Of a stretch of 64,000 bases of DNA, positions 1-10,860 are shown in pieces (position 1 is the stretch's first letter; each line of letters starts with the position of its first letter). The notes under the pieces were generated by a model that was given only the letters and a program-made list of their open reading frames with translations, was not told where the DNA came from and ran no database searches. The DNA comes from Peromyscus leucopus (Eukaryota; Chordata; Mammalia; Rodentia; Cricetidae). Position numbers and translations under genes: made by a program. The stretch lies in NCBI RefSeq assembly GCF_004664715.2, contig NC_051071.1, forward strand, positions 91,767,936 to 91,831,935, written 5' to 3'.

Positions 1-229
1 AAAAAGCTAACAGCATGAGAATGAAATACGGGTCACCCATGTGACACAAAATTTTCTCAATGAAGATATATATATATATATATCATTAGAAGAACGGGCA
101 GCCCCCCCAGCTGAGGGTCTCCAGGTAAGGTTAGTTGGTGGCTGCTCAAGGCGGGAGACTCCGCCTCCTTTAAGGGTGTCAGGGTCTGTCCCTCATCCAT
201 GAGTCTATGGGCTGAACAGAGTGGACGTG

Positions 230-455
230 GTGGATTGTTTTTTTTTAAAAAAGGAAGGATATGAAGGAGGGAGGGATGGATATAGAGTGGATCTAGGAGT
301 AGTTAGGGGGAGGGGTGGATATGATGAAAATACATGTACGAAATTCTCAAAAAATTAACAAAATGTATTTCCAAAAGGAGTTGGGGAGGGTTGAGTATGA
401 TCAAAACACATTGTCTGAAGTTCTCATAGTTAATAAAAATACTTTAAGAATATTA
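230..455 (+). mobile_element. LINE-1 3'UTR tail fragments, tandem
   Basis: Two successive stretches resemble the terminal part of rodent L1 3'UTRs: a G-rich run, then GATATGATGAAAATACAT and an A-rich end (to about 370), followed by a similar G-rich run, GAGTATGATCAAAACACATT and another A-rich end (to about 455). The second may be a tandem duplicate or an independent insertion. No ORF2 sequence is attached. The family is judged by eye only. Confidence 0.5.
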
Positions 456-1000
456 AAGGAAAAAGAAAAGTAGGCAGAGAAAGTAGACGTGTACAGAATG
501 ACCTGGAAAAATCTGATTGTTATAAAATAGTTTATATAGTTGCATCAGTGTAGATAACACAAATTTGAATAATGAGATAGAGTTCCATCCATTAAATTGC
601 CAAAATTCAAAGCATGCAATTCTGATAACAGTGGAAGATGGTATTTATTAAGCTATCATTTTATATCAAGGAGTTTATGTGGATTATCTCATTTAATACT
701 CATAAAAATGTTTAAGTAGATTTTTTTTTTTTTTAGAATTAAGGAATGGATTAGACACCTGGTGGTAGGGTGAAGATCCAACCAATGCATTCTGATTCCT
801 GGAACTTGAACTCCGTCAACATACCCAGGGCTGATGGGGAAGCCAGAAGCTGGGCATGCTCACACATGGCCTTCAGAGAGAGTAATGAGGCAGTAAATCT
901 TTCCTCCTCTTTCCAAGAAGGGTCTCAGGCCTTGAAACCACTATGCAGCTCTGTATGATTAAACGAATCTTTCCGCCTTCTTTTTATAAACATTAATGAT

Positions 1001-1177
1001 TTGCTCTTATTTTATGTGCAGTGGTGTTTTGCCTGCCTGTATGTCTGTGTGAAGGTGTCAGATCCCCTGGAACTGGAGTTAGACAGTTGTGATCTGCCAT
1101 GTGGGTGCTGGGAATCGAATCCAGAAACAGCAGCCAGCGCTCTGAACCGCTGAACCGTCCGTCTCTCCAGCCCCCAC
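1001..1177 (-). mobile_element. B2-family SINE
   Basis: Read on the minus strand it starts with a GGGGGCTGGAGAGACGGACGG-like head (tRNA-derived promoter region of B2), passes through the typical GGGTTTCAGCAC-type middle in diverged form, and ends in an A/T-rich tail near 1001. Diverged copy. Confidence 0.7.
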
Positions 1178-1404
1178 TTCCTTCTTTGCCAAGTGATGAG
1201 ATTACAGTGTGTGCTACCATGTTCAGTTTATTAAAATAAAAAAACCCAACTCATTCCCCCAACTCATTCCCTTTGGCCTGCTGTCCCAGGAACCATAAAC
1301 TGTCAACATTTTTTCATTCCTTGCCTCTTGGCAAGATTTATCTGTAAAACTGCCTGGGCTCTGCAGTGTTTTCATTTGTTTGTTTGCTGCTTGGAAGAAT
1401 AGTT

Positions 1405-1623
1405 TTTAGATTTATTATTTATTTATTTGCACATGAGTGTTTGATGGCGTATATGTATACGCACCACATGCATACTTGGTGCTTGTAGGGGTCAGAAAGC
1501 AGTATCAGGTCCCCCGGAACTAGAGTTACAGATGGCTGTGAGCTGTCACGTGGGTGCTGAGAACTGAACCCGGGCTCCTGCAAGAGTCCCAAGTGTGCTC
1601 AACCACTGAGTCGTCTCTCTAGT
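1405..1623 (-). mobile_element. B2/B3-family SINE
   Basis: On the minus strand it begins ACTAGAGAGACGACTCAGTGG (B2/B3 head) and ends in an A-rich, TTTATT-containing tail on the plus strand at about 1405-1430. It contains the characteristic CTGGAACTAGAGTTACAGATGG segment in the plus-strand reading. Confidence 0.7.
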
Positions 1624-1904
1624 TTTCTTGTTTTTCAACCTCATGTTCTAGTTGGTTGTACATTTTACTTTTCTTAATAATACTGTATTTTTTGGCTTCT
1701 GTTAATTTATCATACAGCCTAGGCTGTCTCAGAACCCAGTCCTCCCATTAGCCCCCCGAGTGCAGGAATTGTGGGTGTGAACCCATAGCCAGCCCTTCAG
1801 ATCTTTTTCCTTGACCAGTTTCTAAGTGTGATATGTCAAAACTTCCTTCCAAAATGGTGAGGTTGTCTTTCGGTGTTTGTGGTTGTTTTAAAGCACCAGG
1901 ATGT

Positions 1905-1906
<2 letters not shown>

Positions 1907-1958
<52 letters not shown>
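1907..1958. repeat. (GT)n microsatellite
   Basis: About 26 uninterrupted GT units. Confidence 0.98.
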
Positions 1959-1961
<3 letters not shown>

Positions 1962-2846
1962 AATAATATCTATTTTATTCCTAAATGTATAGATATTATG
2001 TATATATGGATGCACACACAGTGTTAACTACAGCAGAGAATTTTGTTAGAACTCTGAAAAACAATACTTCTAAAAGTCCATTACCAGTTGTTAGGCTTAA
2101 TTCACTGCAGGAAACAGTATGCAGCCATCAAGAAGCATGAAGTTGCTCTCTGTTAATCTAGTGGGAGGGCCATGCTGTGTGATGTGACTCGTGGTAGAGT
2201 GTGTTATTGTGACACTATGTTTATGAACAGAAGAAAATCCCTACTTGTGAAAGCATCCGAGTCTGGGTTTGAGCTGAGGTGGTTGACACTAGGTCCCTCC
2301 GGGGAAGTGGTGGAGGCTCTGAGAGGTGGCTGTGGCTGTCTTTGCAGGGCTGTTCTATTTTGGCTGTTTAAGTGGGTCCAGCAAGAAAGCGAGGCAAACA
2401 GGGAAATTACTTAAAAGGCTCAAGTTGGGCAGTAACACAATTTGCATGTTTTTAGGAGTTTTGCTGTGTGGTGAATAAAGAATTAGAGGAAAGCAAGAGA
2501 GAGTTGGTTCCTGGTGAGGAGGCTGCTGTGGCTGGCTTAGCCGGAGAGAGGATGGCTTCCAGGCAGTGGGTAGGAGTGGGAATAAGCTCATCATTTGAAA
2601 GTGGTATTCTCCAGGTGAACGACACCTAGGTTTAGTAAGTTGGGGTGTGGTGTTGGGAAGGCTCCAGCTATATCCTAGTTCCTGCCTTGGGCGACCAAAA
2701 GAAGCTGGTGGCAGACAGAGTGAGTACCGGACGTAGCTTCAACATCTGGGGAGATGGAAAAAGTGGAGCCTAAATGCATGTGATCACCGCCCCTTGACTC
2801 CAGGGAGGAGTACAGAAGGCCAAGAAATGAGCTCTGGACACAGCCT

Positions 2847-3231
2847 CCACCCCCTCTGCCTCCCCCCTCCACCCCCTCTGCCTCTCCCCTCCACCCCCTC
2901 TGCCTCTCCCCTCCACCTCTCCCCTCTACCCCCTCCGCCTCCCCCTCCACCCCCTCTGCTTCCCTCCTCCACCTTCTCCCTCCACCCCCTCTGCCTCTCC
3001 CCTCCACCCCCTCTGCCTCTCCCCTCCACCTCTTCTGCCTCTCCCTCCACCTCTCCCCTCCACCCCCTCTGCCTCTCCCCTCCACCCCCTCCACCTTCCC
3101 CCTCCACCTCCCCCCTCCACCTCCCCCCTCCACCTTCTCTGCCTCTCCCCTCCACCTTCCCCCTCCACCCCCTCTGCCTCTCCCCTCCACCTCTCCTCTC
3201 CACCCCCTCTGCCTCTCCCCTCCACCCCTTC
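2847..3231. repeat. 22-bp C-rich minisatellite downstream of the poly(A) site
   Basis: Tandem array on a 22-bp unit (CCACCCCCTCTGCCTCTCCC plus CT) mixed with shortened 12-14 bp variants such as CCACCTCCCCCCT. The gene strand is almost pure purine and very G-rich. The array begins about 90 bases past the predicted cleavage site of Tgfbr3. Open frames across it on both strands are repeat artefacts. Confidence 0.95.
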
Positions 3232-3340
3232 ATCTCCCTCATTTTCCTCTTGCAGCAGGGGTAATCAGAGCTGTGTCAGCCCAAGGGGAGAATTTAGTGA
3301 TGACCAAGACAGACATCAATTAATAATTGATATATATCTT

Positions 3341-3346
3341 TTTATT
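3341..3346 (-). terminator. Poly(A) signal AATAAA of Tgfbr3
   Basis: TTTATT on the plus strand reads AATAAA on the gene strand. Cleavage is expected 10-30 bases further on (about 3315-3330), followed by a T/G-rich stretch (GATGTCTGTCTTGG) that would serve as the downstream element. A 17-bp palindrome (3315-3331) covers the predicted cleavage zone. No other AATAAA was noticed on the gene strand between here and the stop codon. Confidence 0.7.
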
Positions 3347-5730
3347 ATGCACAGATAAAAGAATTAAAACTGTGGTTATCAAAACTATACCTCTAAGCAA
3401 GGTCACAAAGACGCTGACTCACAGAACAGGAAAGGTTACAGCAGGGGTGTTCAAACTGGCCACAGGGATTTTCAGGGTACGCTCTTACCCTCATAGATGA
3501 AAAACAGTAACAATTTCAGGCTCATTCAGGAAAAACCAGAATAGAGGAGTATTGTATTTGGAAACTGATAATAGTCCTTCCTAGAAAAATATCTGTCAGC
3601 TTTATGAATGAACCCCCGAGTAAAACAAACAGGTTTAAAAAAAAGTTTGCATACACGACTCATCCGACAAAATGTGCTCTGTTAATACAACCAGCAGTAC
3701 ACTCATCATTCAAACCATGAGGTAGTTACAGTACAAAAAGAGGCGCACGCCTGCGCACCCCCACACACTCAGGCATGCCTGCCGAGAACACACACAGGAA
3801 ACGGATTTACAATCTCATTACCAGACAAGCAAGAGACCATTTTGTGTTTAGGAAAAAAAACCTGCTACATGACCAGCTCAGGCAGGAAAAAAACTCCAAC
3901 CTTTGAAAACGCAGCGTTAACAGCTGGCGAACACCACAACATGCAGAGCTACAGGGCGCTGCACAGTCACCTTGGACTCGAGCAGTCCAGCGTGGCCTCT
4001 GATCGTGGTGTGGTTCCCCAGAAACAACACAAGACTTTGCCGGGGGAACTGGGTTCAGCCAGTCTTAGCAAACTTGCAGAATAGTAAAGCTTGCACTTTG
4101 TATCAAATCTGTGAAGGGTGAAGCAGTCAGCAACACTGTAACAAGAGGCCGAAGAGGAGACCCCAGCTTACACTTCAGAAATACTTAATACATTCTCCAA
4201 ATGGAATCGGGTTTCTTGAGCTGAGTAATACTTCTGATAATGACATCCAAGGAAATAAAAGGCAATTTTTTTTCTTTTCTTTCTCCTAAAAATCTTTTCA
4301 TTTGCAACATATAAATTTGTAAGTTAATTTAAGATTATAAAATCATTGGCAATGTAGTATCTCTCTCAAAAATATACATTTAAATATATTACAAATTTAA
4401 CTCCATCCATCTAGGAAATGAAATTTTTTAATACCTTCCTATAGCTAATTTTCTTTTTAACAAGATGGAAAAGTTTTTTTTTTTTTAAAGTAACTGATTA
4501 GAAGAATTCACAGTAACTGAAATTAAACATTTCATATGGAGTAACTTAAATTTCTCTAAAACATTAAATATATCTTTATACAGATTTTTGTAGTAAAATA
4601 TAGCTATAAGTGTTTTAAAGACTCTAGTCTTCTTTGAAGACATCTTTAAACATCTTTATACATAGAATATACTTAACAATTACATTCTGCTGAAGGTTAG
4701 GCAAAGCGCATTACTTTTAAACACAGGTAGCATAATCTAGGTCCTCCACAATGACAACTTCATGTGACAAAGCAATGAAGTAAAGAGGAGTAGTTCTCTA
4801 ATCTCATACCATTTGTACTCATATGTGGAAATCTGAAATATTCTCAATGTGTCAACGCATCAGTCTGAAGCTGTCAGCCTGAAGGAATCTGCTTTGGTTC
4901 AAATTATCCCAATTGGCTAAAAGCCATACCATCCATCCATCCATCCAGTTAGACTAAGGCTCAGTGACTGAGAGATTATCCATCTCCATTCATTTGCTGT
5001 GTTTCTACTGAAGTTTTCATTTACGACGCCCAGGCACAATTGCCTGCCTTTCAAGGCAGTGGAGTTTGCTCGTGAGTATTTCAGGCTAGAATCTAGCTCG
5101 CTCTAATTATGGAATCTTAAGTTTGGAGGAATTCTGGAAAAACACTATCATTTAATTTGCAGTGGGTCTGCATGGAGAGTCCCCTCCGGGGTTCAGTTTT
5201 AGCAAAGGGCTGTCACAGAGCTGACTGTTAAAGTGGCATCATATTCCTCTGTTGATGGAAGTTCACCTGAAACCCTTTTTTAAAGTTAGTGCCCTTCTCC
5301 TTTTCCCTCCCCCTTAGGGCAGAACTGGTGACATCATGATGACCCAAGGCAATCCCTAAGGATCTACCCCCTGGAAGGGGCTGGCTTTTATAAAAGGGTT
5401 CATCAGAAAGGCCCATGTGCTCGGAGTCCAGATGGTCTACCACACATAACTCATGTTCTGACTCTGGAAGCATAGAACATTGTTCAGGAGGGTGTGGTCA
5501 TATCTCCAACATGCAGATGCCACACACTTGTGTTTGGATGCCCATACGCATGCACACAGCACCTTGCAAATTCCCTCACTTACCAGTGGATCCCACCCCC
5601 TGAAGTTTAAACGTTATCAGGACAAAATGTCAGAAACAGGTACAAACCTGGCCCATACTTTGGCCATTTTCTGTTTTTGTATGCCTGTAAGAATAAACAA
5701 ATTTGGCCGTAAGACACTTATGGAGTTGAC

Positions 5731-5759
5731 GTGTGTGTGCGCGCGCGCGCGTGCGTGCG
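5731..5759. repeat. Alternating GT/GC tract inside the 3'UTR
   Basis: GTGTGTGTGCGCGCGCGCGC followed by GTGCGTGCG: about 29 bases of strict purine-pyrimidine alternation with a CG core, within the Tgfbr3 3'UTR. Confidence 0.95.
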
Positions 5760-6337
5760 GAGGAACAGGAATCAGCATTTTTTTGGCCCAAGAAAGGAAT
5801 GTTGCCTTGACAAGTGGCAGGGTGGAGCTCCTCCAAGGCTAGCAAGCTTAACGGGGACCATGCAGGGTGTGGCAGGTCAGAAGTGGGCACCCAGAGAGAG
5901 ATGTAGATCGGATATGGAGGGTACATTTCTTCTATGTTACATCTTAGTTCAGCTAGGGGATCTTTGGCCATGTCTCCCTCTGTCTTCCTTGTACTATCCC
6001 CTTTACTCTGGGTAAAACATATGACCCCAAATGATGGATGTTTGGACACCTGGACAAAGCAGCATTAAAAAAAAAACAAAAACCCTAGCATGTTTCACAT
6101 TGAAACCCTCATCCTGTGAGGGGCTGGAGGAAAAGGCCACCAGCACAGCTTTTGTGTGTGACAGATGTCCAGGGGTCACATTTGCATTGGCCGTGATGAG
6201 GGGTGGGTACAACAGGCTATCTGTACACTGAAATTCACTCTCTCTTTTCGGGGAACCCAGATCGAGCCTTCTGGTCTGGACACGCAGCACTGGCACCAGG
6301 CCCTGCCCTGGCGGTGGCCGTCGGCATCTGGCTCTGG

Positions 6338-6456
6338 CTAGGCTGTACTGCTGCTAGAGCATGGGGTACTCTGAGTGCTGCCGATGCTGTGGGCCGCGCT
6401 GCTGTTTTCCGAGGCCGGTGGCGAGGTGGGGACTTGCTGCCTTCTTGTGGTCTCCC
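6338..6456 (-). CDS. Tgfbr3: Tgfbr3 last coding exon (13 of 13), cytoplasmic tail and stop
   Basis: Completes Gly and encodes ETTRRQQVPTSPPASENSS and the remainder to CSSSSTA, then the stop codon at 6340-6338. This Ser/Thr-rich tail has no kinase domain. In the family it binds beta-arrestin2 after phosphorylation of a Thr by the type II receptor, and its terminal Ser-Thr-Ala is a class I PDZ ligand for GIPC. The acceptor is TTAACTGCAG before 6456. The ETT after the first Gly differs from the ETA of mouse and human; otherwise the tail is essentially unchanged. The exon continues into the 3'UTR. Confidence 0.97.
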
Positions 6457-8223
6457 CTGCAGTTAATAAAGACGTGTTACACACATGCATTCTGGAAAGG
6501 AATGCGCCCCTCCCCGCTTCCTTTGGCATTTTACCTGGTGTGACATTTTAAATGGTGACATTTTCTTAACTATGGGCAGAAGCAGCTAGCCAGCCCGGAC
6601 TGGCTGGAGGGTCTTGCATTATACATTTTTCTGGTTTGTTCTTGTTTTTGTAAGTCAGTAAGAGTGCTTTCTATCTGGCCAGTTATGGCTAGGATCTGTG
6701 GTGGCTGATGATAAATACTCTGGATTCTAGGGCCTACAACTCGGGGGTGAACCTTCTGAACACCAGGGAACCACATAGTCAAGCACAGCTGTCTACAACC
6801 GTCTAACAAATTCTCGACCAAGAACCACACGACTGAGTTATCCAATTAATCACAAAACGATATCATAATGGTGTACGTAGGTTTGTAACTGTGTACTGGT
6901 CAACCCCTTTTTGTGCTAGAGATGGAACCTAGGACTTTGCACACACAAGGCATGAGCTCTCTCTCCCAAGCCCTTGTCTTCAAGGCCTTGTTCAAAACTG
7001 GGCTAGTGTGGCTGAGAGCTTGCCCTGGCTATAGCACAAAAAGCTTTATGTCCCCAGCATGAAACCTACCTGAGAAACAGGAGTTGGGAGTGCTATGGGA
7101 ATACCCTTTGGGGCAAGGCGGCCAGCTAACAGCCTCCTTCGCTGGGACATCTGAGTTCAATGCGTCTATCTCCCGACACATTAAGCACCCCACTTGTCAT
7201 GACACACCCCACTGCATTACAGCTCAACCCATTCTTTGTGCCAAATGTGCAATGCTCTGGAGAGGGAGGAAAGCTCAGGTCACACACATGGTTTGCATTT
7301 AACTGCGCAAGAGGCCCTACAGTCTAGTCTCTTCAGTAAAACCGGCCTCGCACCAAAAAAACAAAAACAAAAAAAAAACCCTCTAGGTAGAGGAAAGTGA
7401 TAGAGCCTCTTAGCAACAAAGCAAACATGCCAAACTTCTCGTTTGCAGTCTCCAACCCCCACCAACGTGAGAAGCCCCCAGCGGCCCAGTCTGTTTATGA
7501 GTTCTTTCCTGTCCTGCTGAAATACACATCTATCAGCCAGAGATAAGCAACCCTCCCTTCAACTTCCTTAAAACACAACACTGCAGCAGCTAGAGCAGGC
7601 TCTGACCCTGAGCCAGCTGGGGAACTAGAGGCCTGTCCTTCCTTCCACTGCCTTCCTGGGGCCCCTCAAAAATCTGCCAAAAGAGCCATTCTGCAAAATG
7701 CAGAGCCGGCTCATGCCCCAGGTCAGGTTTCAGTTTTCCCTGACACCCGTTTTATGAACACAGCTCCATGGACTTCTGCATCCACCTCAGAGCACTTGAG
7801 GCTGTTGCATGTGCATTTGGTCCTTGCATTTCCTCTAATTAGTTTTTCTTCTGGGACTGGAGGGATGGAGAGAGGAAAGGGTCTGTATTCCAGAGCAGCA
7901 GGCAGACACTGTTTTAGAGCTCTTCTTTCCTGGAGTATTTTTGTCCCCTTCAAGTGTGTATGTAATCAAGGGTAGGAAGCTTGCTGTAAGAGTAGTATCA
8001 TTTTGCCAAAAATTTACTTTCTCTGAAATTGGAGATTATTTCTAGAAAATAATACAATCTTTTTTCTTTCTTTCTCCTCCCCTTCCCTTCCCCTCCCTTT
8101 TTCCCTTCCGTGTTTTTCCTTTTCAGTGTTAGAGTTTGAACTCAGAGCCTTGTAAATGACAGGCACATGCTCTACCCCTGAGCTATAGTCCCATATACTT
8201 CCAGCCCTTAACTATTCTGATGT

Positions 8224-8257
<34 letters not shown>

Positions 8258-8300
8258 ACGCACACGCGCATGCGCACGCACACTCACACATGCACACACC
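8224..8300. repeat. (CA)n with CG interruptions
   Basis: CA repeat passing into CACGCACACGCACACGCGCATGCGCACG, still strictly alternating purine and pyrimidine over most of its length. Confidence 0.95.
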
Positions 8301-8381
8301 CCTTTACAACTCACATGTTGATCCATTCTCAGTTGCATCCTCATGTTACCCATTAGAAGGTTAAGGTGGGCATACAAACCC

Positions 8382-8382
<1 letters not shown>

Positions 8383-8424
<42 letters not shown>

Positions 8425-8501
8425 TTCCTGTCTGTCCATCTGTCCACCCCCCATCCATCCATCCATCCATCCATCCATCCATCCATCCATCCATCCATCC
8501 A
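8383..8501. repeat. Compound (TCAA)n and (CATC)n tetranucleotide repeat
   Basis: About ten TCAA units (8383-8424), a 25-base spacer, then about thirteen CATC units (8449-8501). The plus-strand open frame through it (Ser-Ile-Asn-Gln, then Ile-His-Pro-Ser) is an artefact. Confidence 0.97.
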
Positions 8502-9224
8502 GTGCTGGAGCTGAACCCAAGGCCTTGGACTTGGCTAAGTAAGCACTCTAATACTGAGTTAAATCTCTAACCCCTGAACCTCCTAAAAAAAAAATCTCCC
8601 CATTTAAATCAAGGGTACACTGGTCTAAGCGGAGGTTCCTTGTCATCCCCTTGGGCTCTGCTGGCCTTGTAAACTTGGGCTCTAGTAGCTGAAGCAGGGC
8701 ATCCTTGCTCATCTAGTGGCATGTTCACATTTATTTCTTCCAGAACAGGACAAATGCCTGATGATTCATGTTCAGGAAAAATGTCACTGTGTCCTGCCCA
8801 GGAGGTTCAAATATCTGCTTCCTGGTATCTGTTGACCAAATATAATTTGTTGCTGGGGTAGTTTATTTTAATCAGTGCCCATTAAACAGGGATCTTGTAA
8901 CTTAAAGAGTCTCAGAAACTCTTGTCTTGGTAATGTAAAAATGCTTCCCAAAGTAAAACCCCAGAGAGAGAATAAAAGGGTCCTATACTCAACAGTGTAG
9001 GGTCTGCCCTGAGGTGCATCACACTAACCTGATACTCCGGTCACTTCAGTTCAAGGCACTGTTCATCAGAGAGAATCTGTCAGGGAACCCCTCCCCAGAT
9101 CCTGGAGCAGGCTGGCTATCTGGATTAGAGGAATCTGTGAGCTCTGGCATTGAGTGAGAGACCCTTCTCAACATATAAGGTATAGTGTGATCAAGGAAGA
9201 CATGCAAGGTCAACCTCTGGTGTG

Positions 9225-9302
9225 CACACACACACACATATACACACTCACACTGTCTCACACGCTCACTCACACTCACACACACACACACTCACGCACG
9301 CC

Positions 9303-9334
<32 letters not shown>

Positions 9335-9360
9335 TACACATATACACTCACTCTCACACA
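9225..9360. repeat. (CA)n with CT interruptions
   Basis: Imperfect CA/CACT repeat with a CTCTCTCTCTC core at about 9305-9316. Confidence 0.95.
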
Positions 9361-10089
9361 CTAATACTAATCTTAAGACAAGGAAGAGAATCCTTCCACA
9401 AACTAGCTCATCTGCCCTGTAGCTATTTTCACATATAAAACGTAATATTTCTCATATAACTAAATTTTAATTTTTTTCATCCTCTGGCAAATTAGGAAAA
9501 GCTTCCCCTCCCCTTTTCTAGTGAGATGGAGGAAGCACTGTAAGAAATTCCTCACACTTATGTTCCCGCTGCCAGCACCATTTCCAAGGAGTCCTGTGGC
9601 TTCCCGCTTTCCACCACAGTGTCACAAGTATCCTGTTTCTCTAAAGCATCCCTTGGGTGACAGGTACAACCAGGCATCATGTGGAGGAGGTAGGCTGGGA
9701 GGACCCTTCCGGCTGAGCAGAGTAGGCTCAGTGAAATGTTCTAGCATGGCTCGCTCCTCACACAGCAAACAGCCATCAGAAACTATGTGTTCAGTCTTTG
9801 TGCTTCTAAGATCTCAAACCACATGGGGGTGGGAAGAGAGAGTCAGGAGGAGGGGCCCTTGGAGCCTGGAGCACTCTAGACCAGGGGTGGGGGTGGGGTG
9901 GGGTGGATGGATGGATGGAAGATGAGAAAAGCAAGGGCTAATCCCACTGCCTCACAGCCTAGCCTGGGCCTGGGCCTGGGTGACACCGAGGATCTTTTAA
10001 GAAAGAGGAAAACATATTTCCCAAAGGACAATGGCTTTTATTTCTGCAGCTTGGCACATTATTGTTCAGATCTTCACAACTGGCTATTT

Positions 10090-10273
10090 TTTTTTTAAGT
10101 CATGTGTATGTATGTGTGTCTATGTAGCAATGCATGCATGCCCGTGTGTGTTCAGGTGTGCACAGAGGCCAGAAGAAGAGGTTGGCTACCCTGGAGCTGG
10201 AGTTACAAACAGTAGTGAGCTGCCTGACGTGGCCAACTTGAGTCTTCTTCAAGACTGAGCCTCTGCAGCCCCC
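10090..10273 (-). mobile_element. B2-family SINE
   Basis: Minus-strand copy with the tail near 10090 (T-rich on the plus strand) and the diagnostic GGCCAGAAGAAGAGGTTGG and CTGGAGCTGGAGTTACAAAC segments. The head end at about 10273 is diverged. Confidence 0.8.
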
Positions 10274-10810
10274 ACTCAGTGGATTCTTCTCTCACAGTTT
10301 CCAGGAAGACACGATGAGAGATGGCACTAACACTGGAGGGAAGGTAACAGGAATCTAAATTACTGAGCCCAAAGAAGACTGGGCAGGTGTCCTGGGCACC
10401 ATTCCAGGGAGCAGAATCAGCTGTTCTTGATCTCCCTGAGGCGAGGATGTAAGGAAATGAGTTCAAATGTCAAGGGTGGGACTTAGATGAGACACAGAAG
10501 AGGTCACAGGTTATGAGGACTGGTTTGGCACGGACAGAAATTATGGAACCTCTTTCTTGAGAGATAGTAAAGCAGGGGGAAGAAAGATTTTCCTCCAAGC
10601 CCATGTGTCAGTTGTGATTTTTCAGCAATTGGTATTTTTTTTGTTGTTGTTGTTGTTGTTTTCATACACTGACTGCAAGTAGTCATGGGCCTCTAAGGAA
10701 GGCAAGCTAGGCTACCTTCAGTTTCGAGAGCTTTCAGTCACTTCTTACCTTTCCTAGAACCTGATCTTTCCCATGATGGTGAGAGGTGGTGAGGGGAGGT
10801 AGGCGGCGGC

Positions 10811-10811
<1 letters not shown>

Positions 10812-10859
<48 letters not shown>
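10812..10859. repeat. (GT)n microsatellite
   Basis: About 24 GT units, directly preceded by a short GGCGGCGGCGG run. Confidence 0.97.

Positions 10860-10860
<1 letters not shown>

Larger units (their letters stand above)
1..2846. other. 3' flank of Tgfbr3, no gene seen
   Basis: Intergenic sequence past the Tgfbr3 poly(A) site. It holds an (AT)n run at 66-83, L1-like 3' tails at about 230-455, a B2-family SINE at about 1001-1177, a second at about 1405-1623, and a (GT)26 run at 1907-1958. The remainder (460-1000, 1640-1900, 1960-2846) shows no recognisable coding sequence; short open frames there have no splice or family support. Confidence 0.7.
3320..6337 (-). other. Tgfbr3: Tgfbr3 3' untranslated region (about 3.0 kb)
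   Basis: No splice acceptor or coding sequence is needed between the stop codon and the poly(A) signal at 3346-3341, and the length fits the roughly 3 kb 3'UTR known for this gene. The region is notably free of SINEs, unlike the introns, and is AT-rich between about 4200 and 4700 with several ATTTA motifs on the transcript strand. It contains a GT/GC alternating tract at 5731-5759 and a short CATC run at 4929-4948. The 3' boundary is inferred from the hexamer and is approximate. Confidence 0.8.

Noticed and set aside
2675..3264. Open frames of 99-171 codons on both strands in the C-rich minisatellite
   Set aside because: Low-complexity products of the 22-bp repeat (Gly-Glu-Trp-Arg or Pro-Ser-Leu); all frames open at once, as expected for a tandem repeat lacking stops.
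6203..6466. Plus-strand open frame antisense to the last coding exon
   Set aside because: A shadow of the GC-rich last coding exon of Tgfbr3; no independent support.
8343..8570. Ser-Ile-Asn-Gln and Ile-His-Pro-Ser repeat protein
   Set aside because: Translation of TCAA and CATC tetranucleotide repeats.
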